NCBI RefSeq assembly: GCF_039539445.1
Contig: NZ_BAABDD010000008.1
Coordinates: 124,001-188,000, forward strand
DNA length: 64,000 nt
Source: Salinactinospora qingdaonensis
GTDB taxonomy: Bacteria; Actinomycetota; Actinomycetes; Streptosporangiales; Streptosporangiaceae
Direction of reading: 5' to 3'
The notes beneath the pieces were generated by a model. That model had not been told where the DNA came from and ran no database searches. It saw only the letters and a program-made list of their open reading frames with translations. The translations under genes and the position numbers were made by a program. This document shows, piece by piece, positions 1-8,640 of the stretch. Positions within the stretch are counted from its first letter, which is position 1. The number at the start of each line of letters is the position of its first letter.

Positions 1-807
1 GTCTTCGCCACCTCGCCGGTGGCCCGCCCCGGCCAGCACTCCACCGCCGACTCGGGGCAGGCCGGAGAGCTGACCGGGGCCAGCCGGCCGTGGCGCTTCG
101 GTGACGAGCAGCCGCTCGACGTCGTGCGCACGCTCGCCAACGCCGCCACCCGTGGCCGCGCGCCCGGCGACCCGCCGGGCCGGTTGCGGCTGCGCGCCGA
201 CGACTTCGAGGTGGCCGAGACCGAGCGGCGCGACGCCTCGGCGGTGTGCCTGCTCGTCGACCTGTCTTACTCCATGGTGCGCCGCGACCTGTGGGGCACC
301 GCCAAGCAGACGGCGATGGCACTGCACTCCCTGGTGACCACACGTTTCCCGCAGGATGCGGTGCAGGTGATCGGGTTTAACGCCTACGCGCGGGAGCTCG
401 CTCCCGAGAGCCTGGCTGAGCTGGAGTGGGAGCCGGTCCAAGGCACCAACTTGCAGCACGCGCTGCTGCTGGCCGGGCGCCATCTCGACCGCCACTCCGA
501 CTTCGAGCCCATCGTGTTGATCGTCACCGACGGCGAGCCCACCGCTCACTTGGAACGCGACGGCGAGGCGACGTTCACATGGCCGCCGTCGCAGGACACG
601 ACGGCGCTGACCCTGGCCGAAGTCGACCGGATGACCAGACGCGGGGCGGCGCTCAACGTCTTCCTGCTCGCCGACGACCCGCGCTTGGAAGAATTCGTCG
701 ACGAAGTGGCGCGCCGCAACGGGGGCCGGGTGGTGCGGCCCGACACAGCACGGTTGGGCAGCTATGTGGTCCACGACTTCCTCGACCGCCGGCGCCGCGC
801 GGGCTGA
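1..807 (+). CDS. VWA-domain protein, 3' part
   Basis: The frame is open from the first base, so this is the C-terminal part of a longer gene that starts before the window; the GTG at 19 is probably internal. The segment is a von Willebrand factor type A domain. The MIDAS metal site is visible as DLSYS (codon of the first Asp at 259), with a later Thr in GTNLQHAL and TDGEP near 526-540. Such domains bind a divalent metal and partner proteins; bacterial versions often work with MoxR or Mg-chelatase-like AAA+ ATPases, but no partner is visible here. It ends at the TGA at 805-807 and faces the convergent GntR gene. Exact role unknown. Confidence 0.8.
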   Translation, partial: VFATSPVARPGQHSTADSGQAGELTGASRPWRFGDEQPLDVVRTLANAATRGRAPGDPPGRLRLRADDFEVAETERRDASAVCLLVDLSYSMVRRDLWGTAKQTAMALHSLVTTRFPQDAVQVIGFNAYARELAPESLAELEWEPVQGTNLQHALLLAGRHLDRHSDFEPIVLIVTDGEPTAHLERDGEATFTWPPSQDTTALTLAEVDRMTRRGAALNVFLLADDPRLEEFVDEVARRNGGRVVRPDTARLGSYVVHDFLDRRRRAG

Positions 808-847
808 GCCCCGCCACCCAACGCCGATGCGCTGTGGGGACAGTGGA

Positions 848-1600
848 TCACTCCGAGTGATAGGCGCTGACATCCCCAGTCTCGTACTGGAAGCGGGTGC
901 TGTTGCCCGCGAACACCGTCCAGGTGAGTCGGATCGGCCGCTGCGTAGAAAAGCCGGTGCGGTACAGCTCCAGCACCGGCACTCCCGGAGGCAGGTCCAG
1001 GTTCGCCGCCTCTTCTGGGGAGGGCATGCGGCTCTGTAGCTCGTCGACGTGGCCGACCTGGGAATGGCCCAGGTCCTGGAGCACACTCACGGCGCCGCGA
1101 CCAAGGTCTTCGGGCAGCATCAGCTCACTGTCTCGGGCGATGTCCATGGGGTAGTAGGCGGTCTCCACTGACGAGGGCCGGTTGTTGCGGAAGCGGTGGG
1201 CCCGGCGCACCGCCACCATCGTGCCCTCGTCGATGTGCAGCCGGCTGGCGACCCCGGCCGTGGCCTTCTCGATCAGCAACTCGACGGCGGATCTGGGAAG
1301 CTCGCCCAACTGGGCGGCCTCGGTGTCGTGGATCTCCTCTTCCACCACACCGCTGTAGCGCGAGGCGTGGTAGGTGAAGGGCAGGACGGACTGGACGAAA
1401 TGCCCCCGCCCGGGGTGGCTTTCGATCAGTCCTTGGTTGCGCAGCACGCCAAGGGCGAGCCTGACCGTGTTGCGGGAGGCCCGGAACCGGTCTTCCAGCT
1501 CTTTTTCCGAAGGCAGGCGATCTCCCCGCTCCAACGTGCCGTCTTGAATCTGTTTGCGCAGGACACGAGAGATCTGCCGGTATCTGCTCTCTTCTGTCAT
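848..1600 (-). CDS. GntR/HutC-family transcriptional regulator
   Basis: A 250-residue regulator. Residues about 5-70 form a GntR winged helix (LPSEKELEDRFRASRNTVR recognition region) and residues about 85-240 a UTRA effector-binding domain, which makes it HutC subfamily. The frame is open to 1687, but the ATG at 1600 (MTEESRYRQ) was chosen because it begins just before the HTH and has a G-rich ribosome site (GGGGGGAC) in front. A 7-bp inverted repeat lies about 20 bases upstream of this start, a likely autoregulatory operator. A second HutC-type gene sits 0.7 kb away on the same strand. The ligand is unknown. Confidence 0.85.
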   Translation of the reverse strand: MTEESRYRQISRVLRKQIQDGTLERGDRLPSEKELEDRFRASRNTVRLALGVLRNQGLIESHPGRGHFVQSVLPFTYHASRYSGVVEEEIHDTEAAQLGELPRSAVELLIEKATAGVASRLHIDEGTMVAVRRAHRFRNNRPSSVETAYYPMDIARDSELMLPEDLGRGAVSVLQDLGHSQVGHVDELQSRMPSPEEAANLDLPPGVPVLELYRTGFSTQRPIRLTWTVFAGNSTRFQYETGDVSAYHSE

Positions 1601-1620
1601 AGGTGTCGTCCCCCCCAGCG

Positions 1621-1643
1621 TCGTTGGCAACCTGTACCAACGA
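1621..1643. promoter_or_regulatory. inverted repeat, candidate GntR operator
   Basis: TCGTTGG and CCAACGA form a perfect 7-bp inverted repeat with a 9-base spacer. It lies 20 bases before the chosen start of the GntR gene that ends at 848. Autoregulation through such a dyad is common in GntR regulators; binding here is inferred. Confidence 0.4.
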
Positions 1644-1889
1644 GTCCACTCAGCGGTATTGACCACACCACAGGAATAGGTGACCATGCAAGTAAGCGCG
1701 AAGTGCGAATGCTAACCAGGCAGGCATTTCGCGGCCGACGCAGTGTCCCCCACACATCGGGACCATGGCAGCTCACGACCGACTGAAGAGAAAGGACATG
1801 ATCAGCTCAACAGGCGCCACCGGTCCCCCACGCACACTTACTCGCCCGTGGCCACAAGCCTGGGCCGCGGACCATGGAGGTGACTGGAA

Positions 1890-2147
1890 ATGGCGATAGC
1901 AGTGGTGTTCTTCGGACTGATATTGATGGTGGTGGCGGTGGGCTACCTGACCGCGGTGTCCATCGGCATCAAACGTGACGACCGCCGGGTGGGCTACCGC
2001 GCTTTGCGCGACGGTTCTGAGAGTGGCCCGCTGTCGACCTCGGGACGGCGGCTGGTGAACCTGAGCTTCCGCGTCCGCGGCGGCGAGGGCCGCAAGAAGA
2101 AGGAGAGGCCAGAGGGCACCTCTCCTGACCGTCCGATCCCGGCCTAA
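1890..2147 (+). CDS. small single-pass membrane protein
   Basis: An 85-residue protein with one hydrophobic N-terminal segment (about residues 2-25, AIAVVFFGLILMVVAVGYL) and a basic cytoplasmic tail with an RKKK cluster. A strong ribosome site (GGAGGTGA) stands in front of the ATG. No family is recognised. It sits between two minus-strand HutC-type regulators, so it may be controlled by one of them, but nothing in the sequence proves this. A G+C-rich imperfect hairpin follows the stop. Confidence 0.65.
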   Translation: MAIAVVFFGLILMVVAVGYLTAVSIGIKRDDRRVGYRALRDGSESGPLSTSGRRLVNLSFRVRGGEGRKKKERPEGTSPDRPIPA

Positions 2148-2150
2148 CCG

Positions 2151-2185
2151 GCGGGTGGCCGGGCCGACCCCGGCCGCACCCCGCC
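2151..2185 (+). terminator. possible rho-independent terminator
   Basis: An imperfect G+C-rich inverted repeat begins three bases after the stop of the small membrane protein (GCGGGTGGCCGGG against CCCGGCCGCACCCCGC). There is no T run, as is usual in actinomycetes. Confidence 0.35.
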
Positions 2186-2299
2186 AACCGGGGTTCTCCA
2201 ATTCTCGGTGCAGGGCGGCCAAGGCTGGCAGGCCCCACCGACCGGCTCTGATCCCGCCGGGGCCGCGGCCCAGCACCGCCCCGAGCCGAGAAGCCGGAA

Positions 2300-3097
2300 T
2301 CAGTGTTCAAAGATGTTGACGTCGGAGGCCGCCCGCAGATGCTCGGGCGAGACATCACCTTCGGCGTAGAGCAACTGGTGACCATCGGCCGGAATGTAGG
2401 TCTTGGTGAATCTGATCGGCCGCGTTCCCGCGTAAGCCACACGCTCATGGACGAGCAGCGGGATACCCGGGCCGAGCCCAAACAGCGCGGCGTCCTTGGG
2501 GGAGGGCATCCGCGCACCCACCACGTCCCATGACCCCGTCTGCGGGTACCCCAGCTCCGCCAGGACCGCCAACGTGCCGCGCTCGATGTAGTCGGGCCGC
2601 ATGAGCTCGGTGTCCATAGCGAGATCGGCCGGGTAGTGCGAGACCTGACGCTCCCACAGCCGACCGTCGACGAAGCGGTCACAGCGCCTGATCACCATGA
2701 ACCCCTCGGTCTCGGAAGGATCGAGGTGGAGCAGGTGCGCGGTCACGCCCGTGGCAGCCTCAAGCGAGACCTTGAGCCGCTGCTGCGGGTTCGCGCTGTC
2801 GGACTGGCTCAGCCGGGTCACGTACTCGCTCCACCGCCCCTGAGCCTGAGCTCCCGGGATCGAGGCGGCCAGATGGGTGATGGGCTTGTACTCGCGGACG
2901 ATGCTGCCGCTGCCCTGTTTGGTGTCGATGCGCCCCATGTTGGCGAGCCGCTCCAGCGCCCGCCGGACGGTGTTACGGGAGGCGGCGTAACGCTCGACCA
3001 ACTCGTCTTCGGTCGGCAACAGCGTCCCCGGCGACAAGATGCCGTTCTCAATGTCTTCAAGGAGATCTTGGGCGATCTCAACGTGTCGCGCGGCCAC
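2300..3097 (-). CDS. GntR/HutC-family transcriptional regulator
   Basis: A 265-residue regulator with a GntR winged helix at residues about 8-72 (LPTEDELVERYAASRNTVRRALERL) and a UTRA domain at about 90-250. The start is the GTG at 3097, preceded by AGGAG at good spacing. The UTRA part resembles that of the other regulator ending at 848 (both share a PxDLA/PxDIARDSELM-like stretch and an MPSPE/MPSPK motif), so the two are probably paralogues. Target genes and ligand are unknown; the small membrane protein between them is a candidate. Confidence 0.85.
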   Translation of the reverse strand: MAARHVEIAQDLLEDIENGILSPGTLLPTEDELVERYAASRNTVRRALERLANMGRIDTKQGSGSIVREYKPITHLAASIPGAQAQGRWSEYVTRLSQSDSANPQQRLKVSLEAATGVTAHLLHLDPSETEGFMVIRRCDRFVDGRLWERQVSHYPADLAMDTELMRPDYIERGTLAVLAELGYPQTGSWDVVGARMPSPKDAALFGLGPGIPLLVHERVAYAGTRPIRFTKTYIPADGHQLLYAEGDVSPEHLRAASDVNIFEH

Positions 3098-3379
3098 GGT
3101 ACTCCTCGCTTTGAGACGTGCGCTCAGGCGCGGGCAGGCTTAAAGCGACGATCCGTGCCTTGATCTAAGACCTCGTCAGCCGACCCCGGCGGAAACGCCG
3201 CGAGGTCGCCTCGCGGAGTCGCTGGCCGCCAACCATACCGATTTTACCGGCGTCGGCGGGCCGAGCAGGTGTGGGCCGCCCCGGGGGCCGGCGCGACCGC
3301 AACGCCGGTCCGCTTGAGCGAGCAGCCGGGGGCCCGGCGCGAGAGCCGGCGACGCCACGGGCGTGGCCCAACCGTGGCC

Positions 3380-4060
3380 TCAGTGTTCTGGGGGCGTGGC
3401 CTCGTCGGCATCGAGCGGCGTCGAGTCCTCGTTCTGGCTGCGCAGGGGCGGTACCCACCCGCTGTCAGGAGCGTAGTGGCGCACGACCCTGCCGGGAACA
3501 CCGGCGATCACGCTGTGGTCGGGGTAGTCGCCGGGGCGCACTACCGAACCGGCGGCCACCACGCAGTTGCGGCCCAGGCGCGCCCCGGGAAGCACGACCG
3601 CGTTCGCGCCGATCCAACTGCCGGCACCGATGGTGACGGGGTCATCGAGGGGCCACTGCCGCCCCACCGGGGTCTCGGGGTCGCTGTAGGCGTGGTTCTG
3701 GTCGGTGATGTAGACATAGGGGCCGGTGAAGACGTCGTTGCCGATCTCGATGTTGAGGTGGGCCACGACGTGCGAGCCGCGGCCGATCGTGCAGCCGTCG
3801 CCGATGCGGATGAGCGGTTCGGGGCCGAGGTCGAGGTCGGGCAGCATGCCGGCGGTCAGTGTGATGTCCCCGCCGATCAGGGTGTGGGCGCCCACCTCGA
3901 TCCAGGGTTCTCCGAAGAGTGTGGCGGGGGGAAAAGCGATCGAACTACCGGGGCCGAATGCGGCGAAGCGCTGTGCGGCGCGCGAACCCGCGCGGATGTC
4001 GGCCGTACGCCGCGCCCATGACCAGCCGGTGCGCACCATCCAGGAGAGCAGTCGTGACAC
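3380..4060 (-). CDS. hexapeptide-repeat acyltransferase
   Basis: A 226-residue left-handed beta-helix protein with hexapeptide repeats in the middle (IGGDITL, IRIGDGCTIGRGSHVVAHLNIEIGN) and the classical acetyltransferase end VTIGAGSWIGANAVVLPGARLGRNCVVAAGSVV. It likely transfers an acetyl or acyl group from CoA to a sugar or another small acceptor. The frame is open to 4213; the GTG at 4060 was chosen because GAGGG stands just upstream and the residues before it are low-quality. It is divergent from the SGNH hydrolase gene; the pair could add and remove O-acetyl groups, but that is only a suggestion. Confidence 0.8.
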   Translation of the reverse strand: MSRLLSWMVRTGWSWARRTADIRAGSRAAQRFAAFGPGSSIAFPPATLFGEPWIEVGAHTLIGGDITLTAGMLPDLDLGPEPLIRIGDGCTIGRGSHVVAHLNIEIGNDVFTGPYVYITDQNHAYSDPETPVGRQWPLDDPVTIGAGSWIGANAVVLPGARLGRNCVVAAGSVVRPGDYPDHSVIAGVPGRVVRHYAPDSGWVPPLRSQNEDSTPLDADEATPPEH

Positions 4061-4485
4061 TTGACCCTCGCATCTACTGGAAAGTAATAACGGGGTCACT
4101 TTATTAGGGCATGTCCGGCTCTCACGTAGCGGCCAACCCCGGGCAGTTCGCCGACCACCATGGGAGGGCAGTGCGACGACGCCGCCAGGAGACGGGCGCC
4201 GCGGGGGCCGCAACCGGTTGTCGGCGTCACTTCCCGGTCAGGTGTCTTCTCCCTGTCCGGCTGTGTCACCGGCGGCATACCAGCGTTGCCGCGCTTGAAG
4301 GCATGGTCAAAGCCGGGGCCTCCTAGCTTTAACCCAGCGGCCATGTCGGCTGCCCACAGTTGGCAGTGGAGGACACACGATGACGCGGCCTCCCATGGGA
4401 AAATGCTCGTCCCGTCCCTTTGCCCTAACATTACTGGTGGGTAGAACCAGATGGGTCGCGCTTCGCGAATGATGGAGGCGAGGCT
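4061..4485. other. divergent intergenic region
   Basis: This gap separates the acyltransferase (leftward) from the SGNH hydrolase (rightward), so it must hold promoters for both. A less G+C-rich patch around 4061-4110 contains TTGACC with TAATAA 18 bases downstream on the plus strand, and GTGACC with TAGATG on the minus strand. No convincing gene is seen. Confidence 0.4.
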
Positions 4486-5571
4486 ATGGTGTTGCGCGCA
4501 GCACGAGCCCGGAGAATCGCCACTGCGACCGCGTTCGGCGGAGGCGGGCTGACCCTGTTGGGGGCCAGCACGGTGGCCCTGCTCTACCTCCAAGCCAAGC
4601 TGGCATGGCGGGCCGTAGGGTTCACCGAGTGGTCCTCTCCCGAGGTCGCCGGACTCCACGGCAGCGGCGACGGCCCACCCCTGTCCCTGGCGATGATGGG
4701 GGACTCCACCGCGGCGGGCTTCGCCGTCCTCGAAGCCGACCAGACCCCGGGCAGCCTCCTGGCCTCAGGACTGTCGGCCGCGGCCAACCGGCCGGTGCAC
4801 CTGACCAACGTCGCCGTGGTGGGGGCGGTCTCCAAGGACCTGCTGCGCCAACTCGAACAGCTCCGGGCCTGCCCACCCGACGTAGCCGTGATCTTCATCG
4901 GTGCCAACGACGTCATCCACCGGGTCCGACCGGCTGACTCGGTACGGCAACTGCAATACGTCGTCCGAGAGCTCTCGGCCTTAGGTACCCAAACCGTGGT
5001 GGGAACCTGCCCGGACCTGGGCACCGTGCAGCCCATCTCCCAACCGTTGCGCCACATCGCACGCCGTGCCTCGCGCCAACTCGCCGCGGCCCAGACCATC
5101 GGCGTCGTCGAAGAGGGCGGCCGGTCGGTGTCACTGAGCGACCTGCTCGCCGCGGAGTTTCGCGCCGCTCCCGACGCGATGTTTGGCCCCGACGGTTTCC
5201 ACCCGTCGGCGCGCGGGTATGCCCAGGCCGCAGCGGCCGTACTCCCGTCGGTGTGCGCGGCCTTGGGCCTGCTGACCGAGCCCTACGAGCAACCCGAGAC
5301 CGGCGAAGGCGCGCTCCCGGTGGAGGTCGCCGCAGTGGAGGCTGCGGAGCGCCCCGGAACCGAGGTCAGCCCCACGACGGTCGAAGGGCGAGAGCGCGGG
5401 CGGCGGAGCCGCTGGGCCGTTGGGCTACGCCGCCGGCTGCGGCGGCGCACCGACGACGGCACGACGCCCGGAACCGCCGACAGCACCGAAGCCGAGACCA
5501 CGGGTGCGCACCGGGGTGATGGAACGGTTAGCGGGCCCCCCGGACAGGACGAGTGGACCATGACACGTTAA
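4486..5571 (+). CDS. SGNH/GDSL-type hydrolase
   Basis: A 361-residue protein with an N-terminal hydrophobic segment (about residues 16-36) that should anchor or export it. The SGNH motifs are present in order: GDST (Ser at residue 74), GAND, and DGFHPS carrying the catalytic Asp/His. Family members hydrolyse ester bonds in lipids or acylated sugars. The C-terminal about 80 residues are Glu/Arg/Thr-rich and probably disordered. GGAGGCGAGG precedes the ATG. The thiolase gene follows after a 66-base gap. Confidence 0.85.
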   Translation: MVLRAARARRIATATAFGGGGLTLLGASTVALLYLQAKLAWRAVGFTEWSSPEVAGLHGSGDGPPLSLAMMGDSTAAGFAVLEADQTPGSLLASGLSAAANRPVHLTNVAVVGAVSKDLLRQLEQLRACPPDVAVIFIGANDVIHRVRPADSVRQLQYVVRELSALGTQTVVGTCPDLGTVQPISQPLRHIARRASRQLAAAQTIGVVEEGGRSVSLSDLLAAEFRAAPDAMFGPDGFHPSARGYAQAAAAVLPSVCAALGLLTEPYEQPETGEGALPVEVAAVEAAERPGTEVSPTTVEGRERGRRSRWAVGLRRRLRRRTDDGTTPGTADSTEAETTGAHRGDGTVSGPPGQDEWTMTR

Positions 5572-5637
5572 CGTGCCGGTACCCACAATACCGACTATCC
5601 GGTTTGCCGGATCGTTGCAAGAGAAGAGGTCGGGAAC

Positions 5638-6861
5638 ATGCCTGAACCCGTGATTGTCGCGACCGCGCGTTCACCCATCGGACGGGCGTTCAAAGGCTCG
5701 CTGAAGGAAATCCGCCCCGACGATCTGAGCGCACAGATCATCACCGCCGCCCTTGCCAAGGTGCCCCAACTGGACCCGCACGGAATCGACGATCTCCTGC
5801 TGGGCTGCGGGCTGCCTGGCGGTGAGCAGGGCTTCAACCTCGCCCGCGTGATCGCCGTGCGGCTGGGCCTTGACGACGTCCCAGGAACAACCCTCACTCG
5901 CTACTGCTCCTCCTCGCTACAGACGACCCGCATGGCCGCCCACGCCATCAGGGCCGGGGAGGGCGACGTGTTCATCTCCGCCGGTGTGGAGACGGTGAGC
6001 CGCTTCGTCATGGGCAACAGCGACTCGCACCCCGACACTAAAAGCCCGGTGTTCGCCGATGCCGAGGAGCGCACCGGCAAGCGCGCCGAAGGGGGCGCAC
6101 CGACCTGGCACGATCCTCGGGAAGACGGCGAGCTTCCCGACGTCTACATCACCATGGGCCAAACAGCGGAGAACGTCGCCCAACTACGGGGGGTGAGCCG
6201 CGAACGCCAGGACTGGTTCGGTGTCCGCTCGCAGAACCTGGCCGAGAAGTCCATCGACAATGGCTTCTGGGAACGCGAGATCACACCGGTGACTCTGCCC
6301 GACGGCACCGTGGTCAGCGCCGACGACGGCCCGCGCCGCGGCACGACCTACGAGAAGGTCTCCGAGCTGCAACCGGTGTTTCGCCCTGACGGCAGTGTGA
6401 CGGCCGGCAACTCCTGTCCGCTCAACGACGGCGCAGCCGCGTTGGTCATCATGAGCGACACCAAGGCCGCCGAACTGGGGCTGACGCCGCTGGCCAGGAT
6501 CGTGTCCACGGGTGTTGGCGCGCTGTCGCCGGAGATCATGGGGCTGGGGCCGGTAGACGCCTCCCGCCAGGCCCTGGCGCGGGCCAACATGTCCATCACC
6601 GATATCGACCTGGTGGAACTGAACGAGGCGTTCGCCGCGCAGGTGCTGCCCTCAGCCGAGGACCTCGGCATCGACATCGAAAACCAGCTCAACGTCAACG
6701 GTGGCGCGATCGCAGTGGGCCACCCCTTCGGGATGACGGGAGCGCGCATCACCACGACCCTGCTCAACGGGCTGAGCTTCCACGACAAGACCTGGGGGCT
6801 GGAGACGATGTGTGTGGGTGGCGGTCAGGGCATGGCAGCAGTGTTTGAACGGCTGAGCTGA
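5638..6861 (+). CDS. thiolase (acetyl-CoA C-acyltransferase)
   Basis: A 407-residue thiolase. The nucleophilic Cys lies in TRYCSSSLQT (about residue 88), the His motif is GGAIAVGHPFGMTGAR and the second Cys lies in CVGGGQGMA at the end. It cleaves a 3-oxoacyl-CoA with CoA, or condenses acyl-CoAs in reverse. It lies 1.8 kb from the chlorocatechol operon, so a role in cleaving 3-oxoadipyl-CoA is possible, but no CoA-transferase is seen in the window and a fatty-acid role is equally likely. A good hairpin terminator follows. Confidence 0.9.
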   Translation: MPEPVIVATARSPIGRAFKGSLKEIRPDDLSAQIITAALAKVPQLDPHGIDDLLLGCGLPGGEQGFNLARVIAVRLGLDDVPGTTLTRYCSSSLQTTRMAAHAIRAGEGDVFISAGVETVSRFVMGNSDSHPDTKSPVFADAEERTGKRAEGGAPTWHDPREDGELPDVYITMGQTAENVAQLRGVSRERQDWFGVRSQNLAEKSIDNGFWEREITPVTLPDGTVVSADDGPRRGTTYEKVSELQPVFRPDGSVTAGNSCPLNDGAAALVIMSDTKAAELGLTPLARIVSTGVGALSPEIMGLGPVDASRQALARANMSITDIDLVELNEAFAAQVLPSAEDLGIDIENQLNVNGGAIAVGHPFGMTGARITTTLLNGLSFHDKTWGLETMCVGGGQGMAAVFERLS

Positions 6862-6913
6862 GCCACGGCTCGGGCGGCGCGCGCCACAGCAAGCGCCAGA
6901 GAGCCGCAGCGCC

Positions 6914-6942
6914 AGCGGGGCATTCGTTTCGGATGCCCCGCT
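6914..6942 (+). terminator. terminator after the thiolase gene
   Basis: AGCGGGGCAT and ATGCCCCGCT form a perfect 10-bp stem with a 9-base loop, 52 bases after the thiolase stop. Confidence 0.7.
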
Positions 6943-7141
6943 TCGTGATGAATCAAGGGGAATGCGCCCAATACGTTGGATGTCATCAATGTCGACCGTG
7001 ATCAGTCGGCAAACGGCGCATGACGGCCACCTCACGCCCAGCTCTACCGAAAGTAACGTAAAAGCTCAGGCCATCCTCTTGTCCGAATCGAGATCGTGTT
7101 GCAGGGTCGCTGGTAAGTGCCGCTCACTCTCGGAGGTGCCA

Positions 7142-7387
7142 ATGTCGGTCACCCACTCGCCGGAGATTCACGCGCTGCTTCTCGCCCGTATCCCGTCCGT
7201 CACAGGCCGCGAACTCCACGAGTGGTTCGACATGCTTGCAGCGGGCCCCAGCCTGACGCGCTGTTCGGAGCGCGCGAACTGGCTCGCGGACGAGTACAAC
7301 CTCAGCCACGGCTACGCCCAAGCGATCGTGCAAGAGTACGACCGGCGTCGGCGTAACCGCTCGGTGATCCCATCCCAGCAGGGCTGA
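7142..7387 (+). CDS. DUF4287-type small protein
   Basis: An 81-residue protein resembling the DUF4287 family, with the pattern RIPSVTGRELHEWFDML and a C-terminal HGYAQAIVQEYDRRR. The ATG at 7142 has an ideal site (CGGAGGTG) in front, which decides the start; the frame is open further upstream but that part is not protein-like. Function unknown. It stands alone, between the thiolase and a convergent membrane-protein gene. Confidence 0.75.
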   Translation: MSVTHSPEIHALLLARIPSVTGRELHEWFDMLAAGPSLTRCSERANWLADEYNLSHGYAQAIVQEYDRRRRNRSVIPSQQG

Positions 7388-7412
7388 GTACGGTCGCCCA
7401 CTACACGACGTC

Positions 7413-7443
7413 GGGGTGCCCCACCGCCCGGGTGGGGCACCCC
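7413..7443. terminator. bidirectional terminator
   Basis: A perfect 13-bp stem (GGGGTGCCCCACC against GGTGGGGCACCCC) with a 5-base loop lies between the convergent DUF4287 and Bax-inhibitor-like genes and can serve both. Confidence 0.8.
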
Positions 7444-7474
7444 GCTGCTTGGTGCCCGGCGACGCTCGCCGCCA

Positions 7475-8362
7475 CTATTCGCTGAAGATCGCTTGCAGCA
7501 TCCACACCAGCCGCAGGATCTCGATGTAGAGCCAGACCAGCGTCAGCGTGAGGCCGAAGGCGCACTGCCAGGCGAACCGCTGCGGGATTCCCTGCTTGAT
7601 GCCGGATTCGATGTCGTTGAACTCGATGGCCAGCACCGCGCAGGCGAGCACGACCATGACCAGCGACACCAGCACTCCCAGTGCCGAGGGCTCGCGCAGG
7701 CCCAGTCCGCCCGGGATGAAGAAACCGACGACGAAGTTGGCCAGGATCAGCACGAGCGCGCCGAGCAGGGCGCCCATGACCACTTTGACGAAGGTGTTGG
7801 TGACCCGGACGATCCGGAAGCGGTACAGGGCCAGCATGGTGGCGAAGGCGAAGATCGTGCCGAAGACCGCCTGTGTCACCAAAGAGCCGGTGGGCGTGTT
7901 GGGAAGCGACAGTTCGAAGACGCGGCTGATACCGCCCACGAAGAGCCCCTCGAAGGCGGCGTAGAGCATGATCAGCACGGGGTTGGTGGAGCGCGTGAAC
8001 GCGATGATCAGCCCCAGGATGAGGCCGCCGATCATGCCGCCGAAGGTTAAGGCGTAGCCCAACCCCGGGTTCGCGGGGTCGAACAGGAAGAACGACGCGA
8101 TGGCGGTGAGGATGACCATCCCGAGGGTCATACCGGTGCGCATCACGACGTCGTCGATGGTCATGGGCTCGGCCGAGGCGGCGGGGCCCGTGGGGGTAGT
8201 GGGGGAGCCGGGCTGCTGGTAGCCGTAGCCGGCGGCGCCTTGCTGGTAGGGCTGGGCGTAAGGCCCCTGCGCGTAGGGCCCAGGGGCGTACTGAGCACCG
8301 GTTCGCCCCTGCCCAGTCGAGACGACCCCTTTAAGAACGGGGTTGGAGCTGCGCATCCGCAT
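7475..8362 (-). CDS. Bax inhibitor-1/YccA-family membrane protein
   Basis: A 295-residue protein. Residues 1-65 are a Gly/Pro/Gln/Tyr-rich low-complexity tail with repeated PYAQ units; the rest has about seven membrane segments (for example GMVILTAIASFFLF and GALLGALVLILANFVVGFF). The conserved C-terminal part (IEFNDIESGIKQGIPQRFAWQCAFGLTL split over this stretch) is characteristic of the Bax inhibitor-1-like/YccA family as found in actinobacteria. Function in bacteria is unclear; some homologues conduct calcium. Either Met 1 or Met 3 may be the start. Confidence 0.9.
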   Translation of the reverse strand: MRMRSSNPVLKGVVSTGQGRTGAQYAPGPYAQGPYAQPYQQGAAGYGYQQPGSPTTPTGPAASAEPMTIDDVVMRTGMTLGMVILTAIASFFLFDPANPGLGYALTFGGMIGGLILGLIIAFTRSTNPVLIMLYAAFEGLFVGGISRVFELSLPNTPTGSLVTQAVFGTIFAFATMLALYRFRIVRVTNTFVKVVMGALLGALVLILANFVVGFFIPGGLGLREPSALGVLVSLVMVVLACAVLAIEFNDIESGIKQGIPQRFAWQCAFGLTLTLVWLYIEILRLVWMLQAIFSE

Positions 8363-8640
8363 CTTGGTCCAAGCCTTTCAGGGCGTAATTGTCCTGCGGT
8401 CAAGTTAACGTACGCCGGTTCCGAACGGTTCCAGCCAACCTACGACAACGGACGTTTCCCCGCCCCCCGGGCGCGTCGCGACGTAGCTTGCCGCTTTCAC
8501 CTCAGCACGACAGTTCCGGTGGAACACGAAGACCTCCGGGCGTCGGTGCAGCGGGGGACCCGCACCGGCCCGGAGGCCCTCTCTTGGTCCACGATCGTCA
8601 AACCACGTGTCGTAGGTGGTCGTAACCTCCGTGGCCAGTT

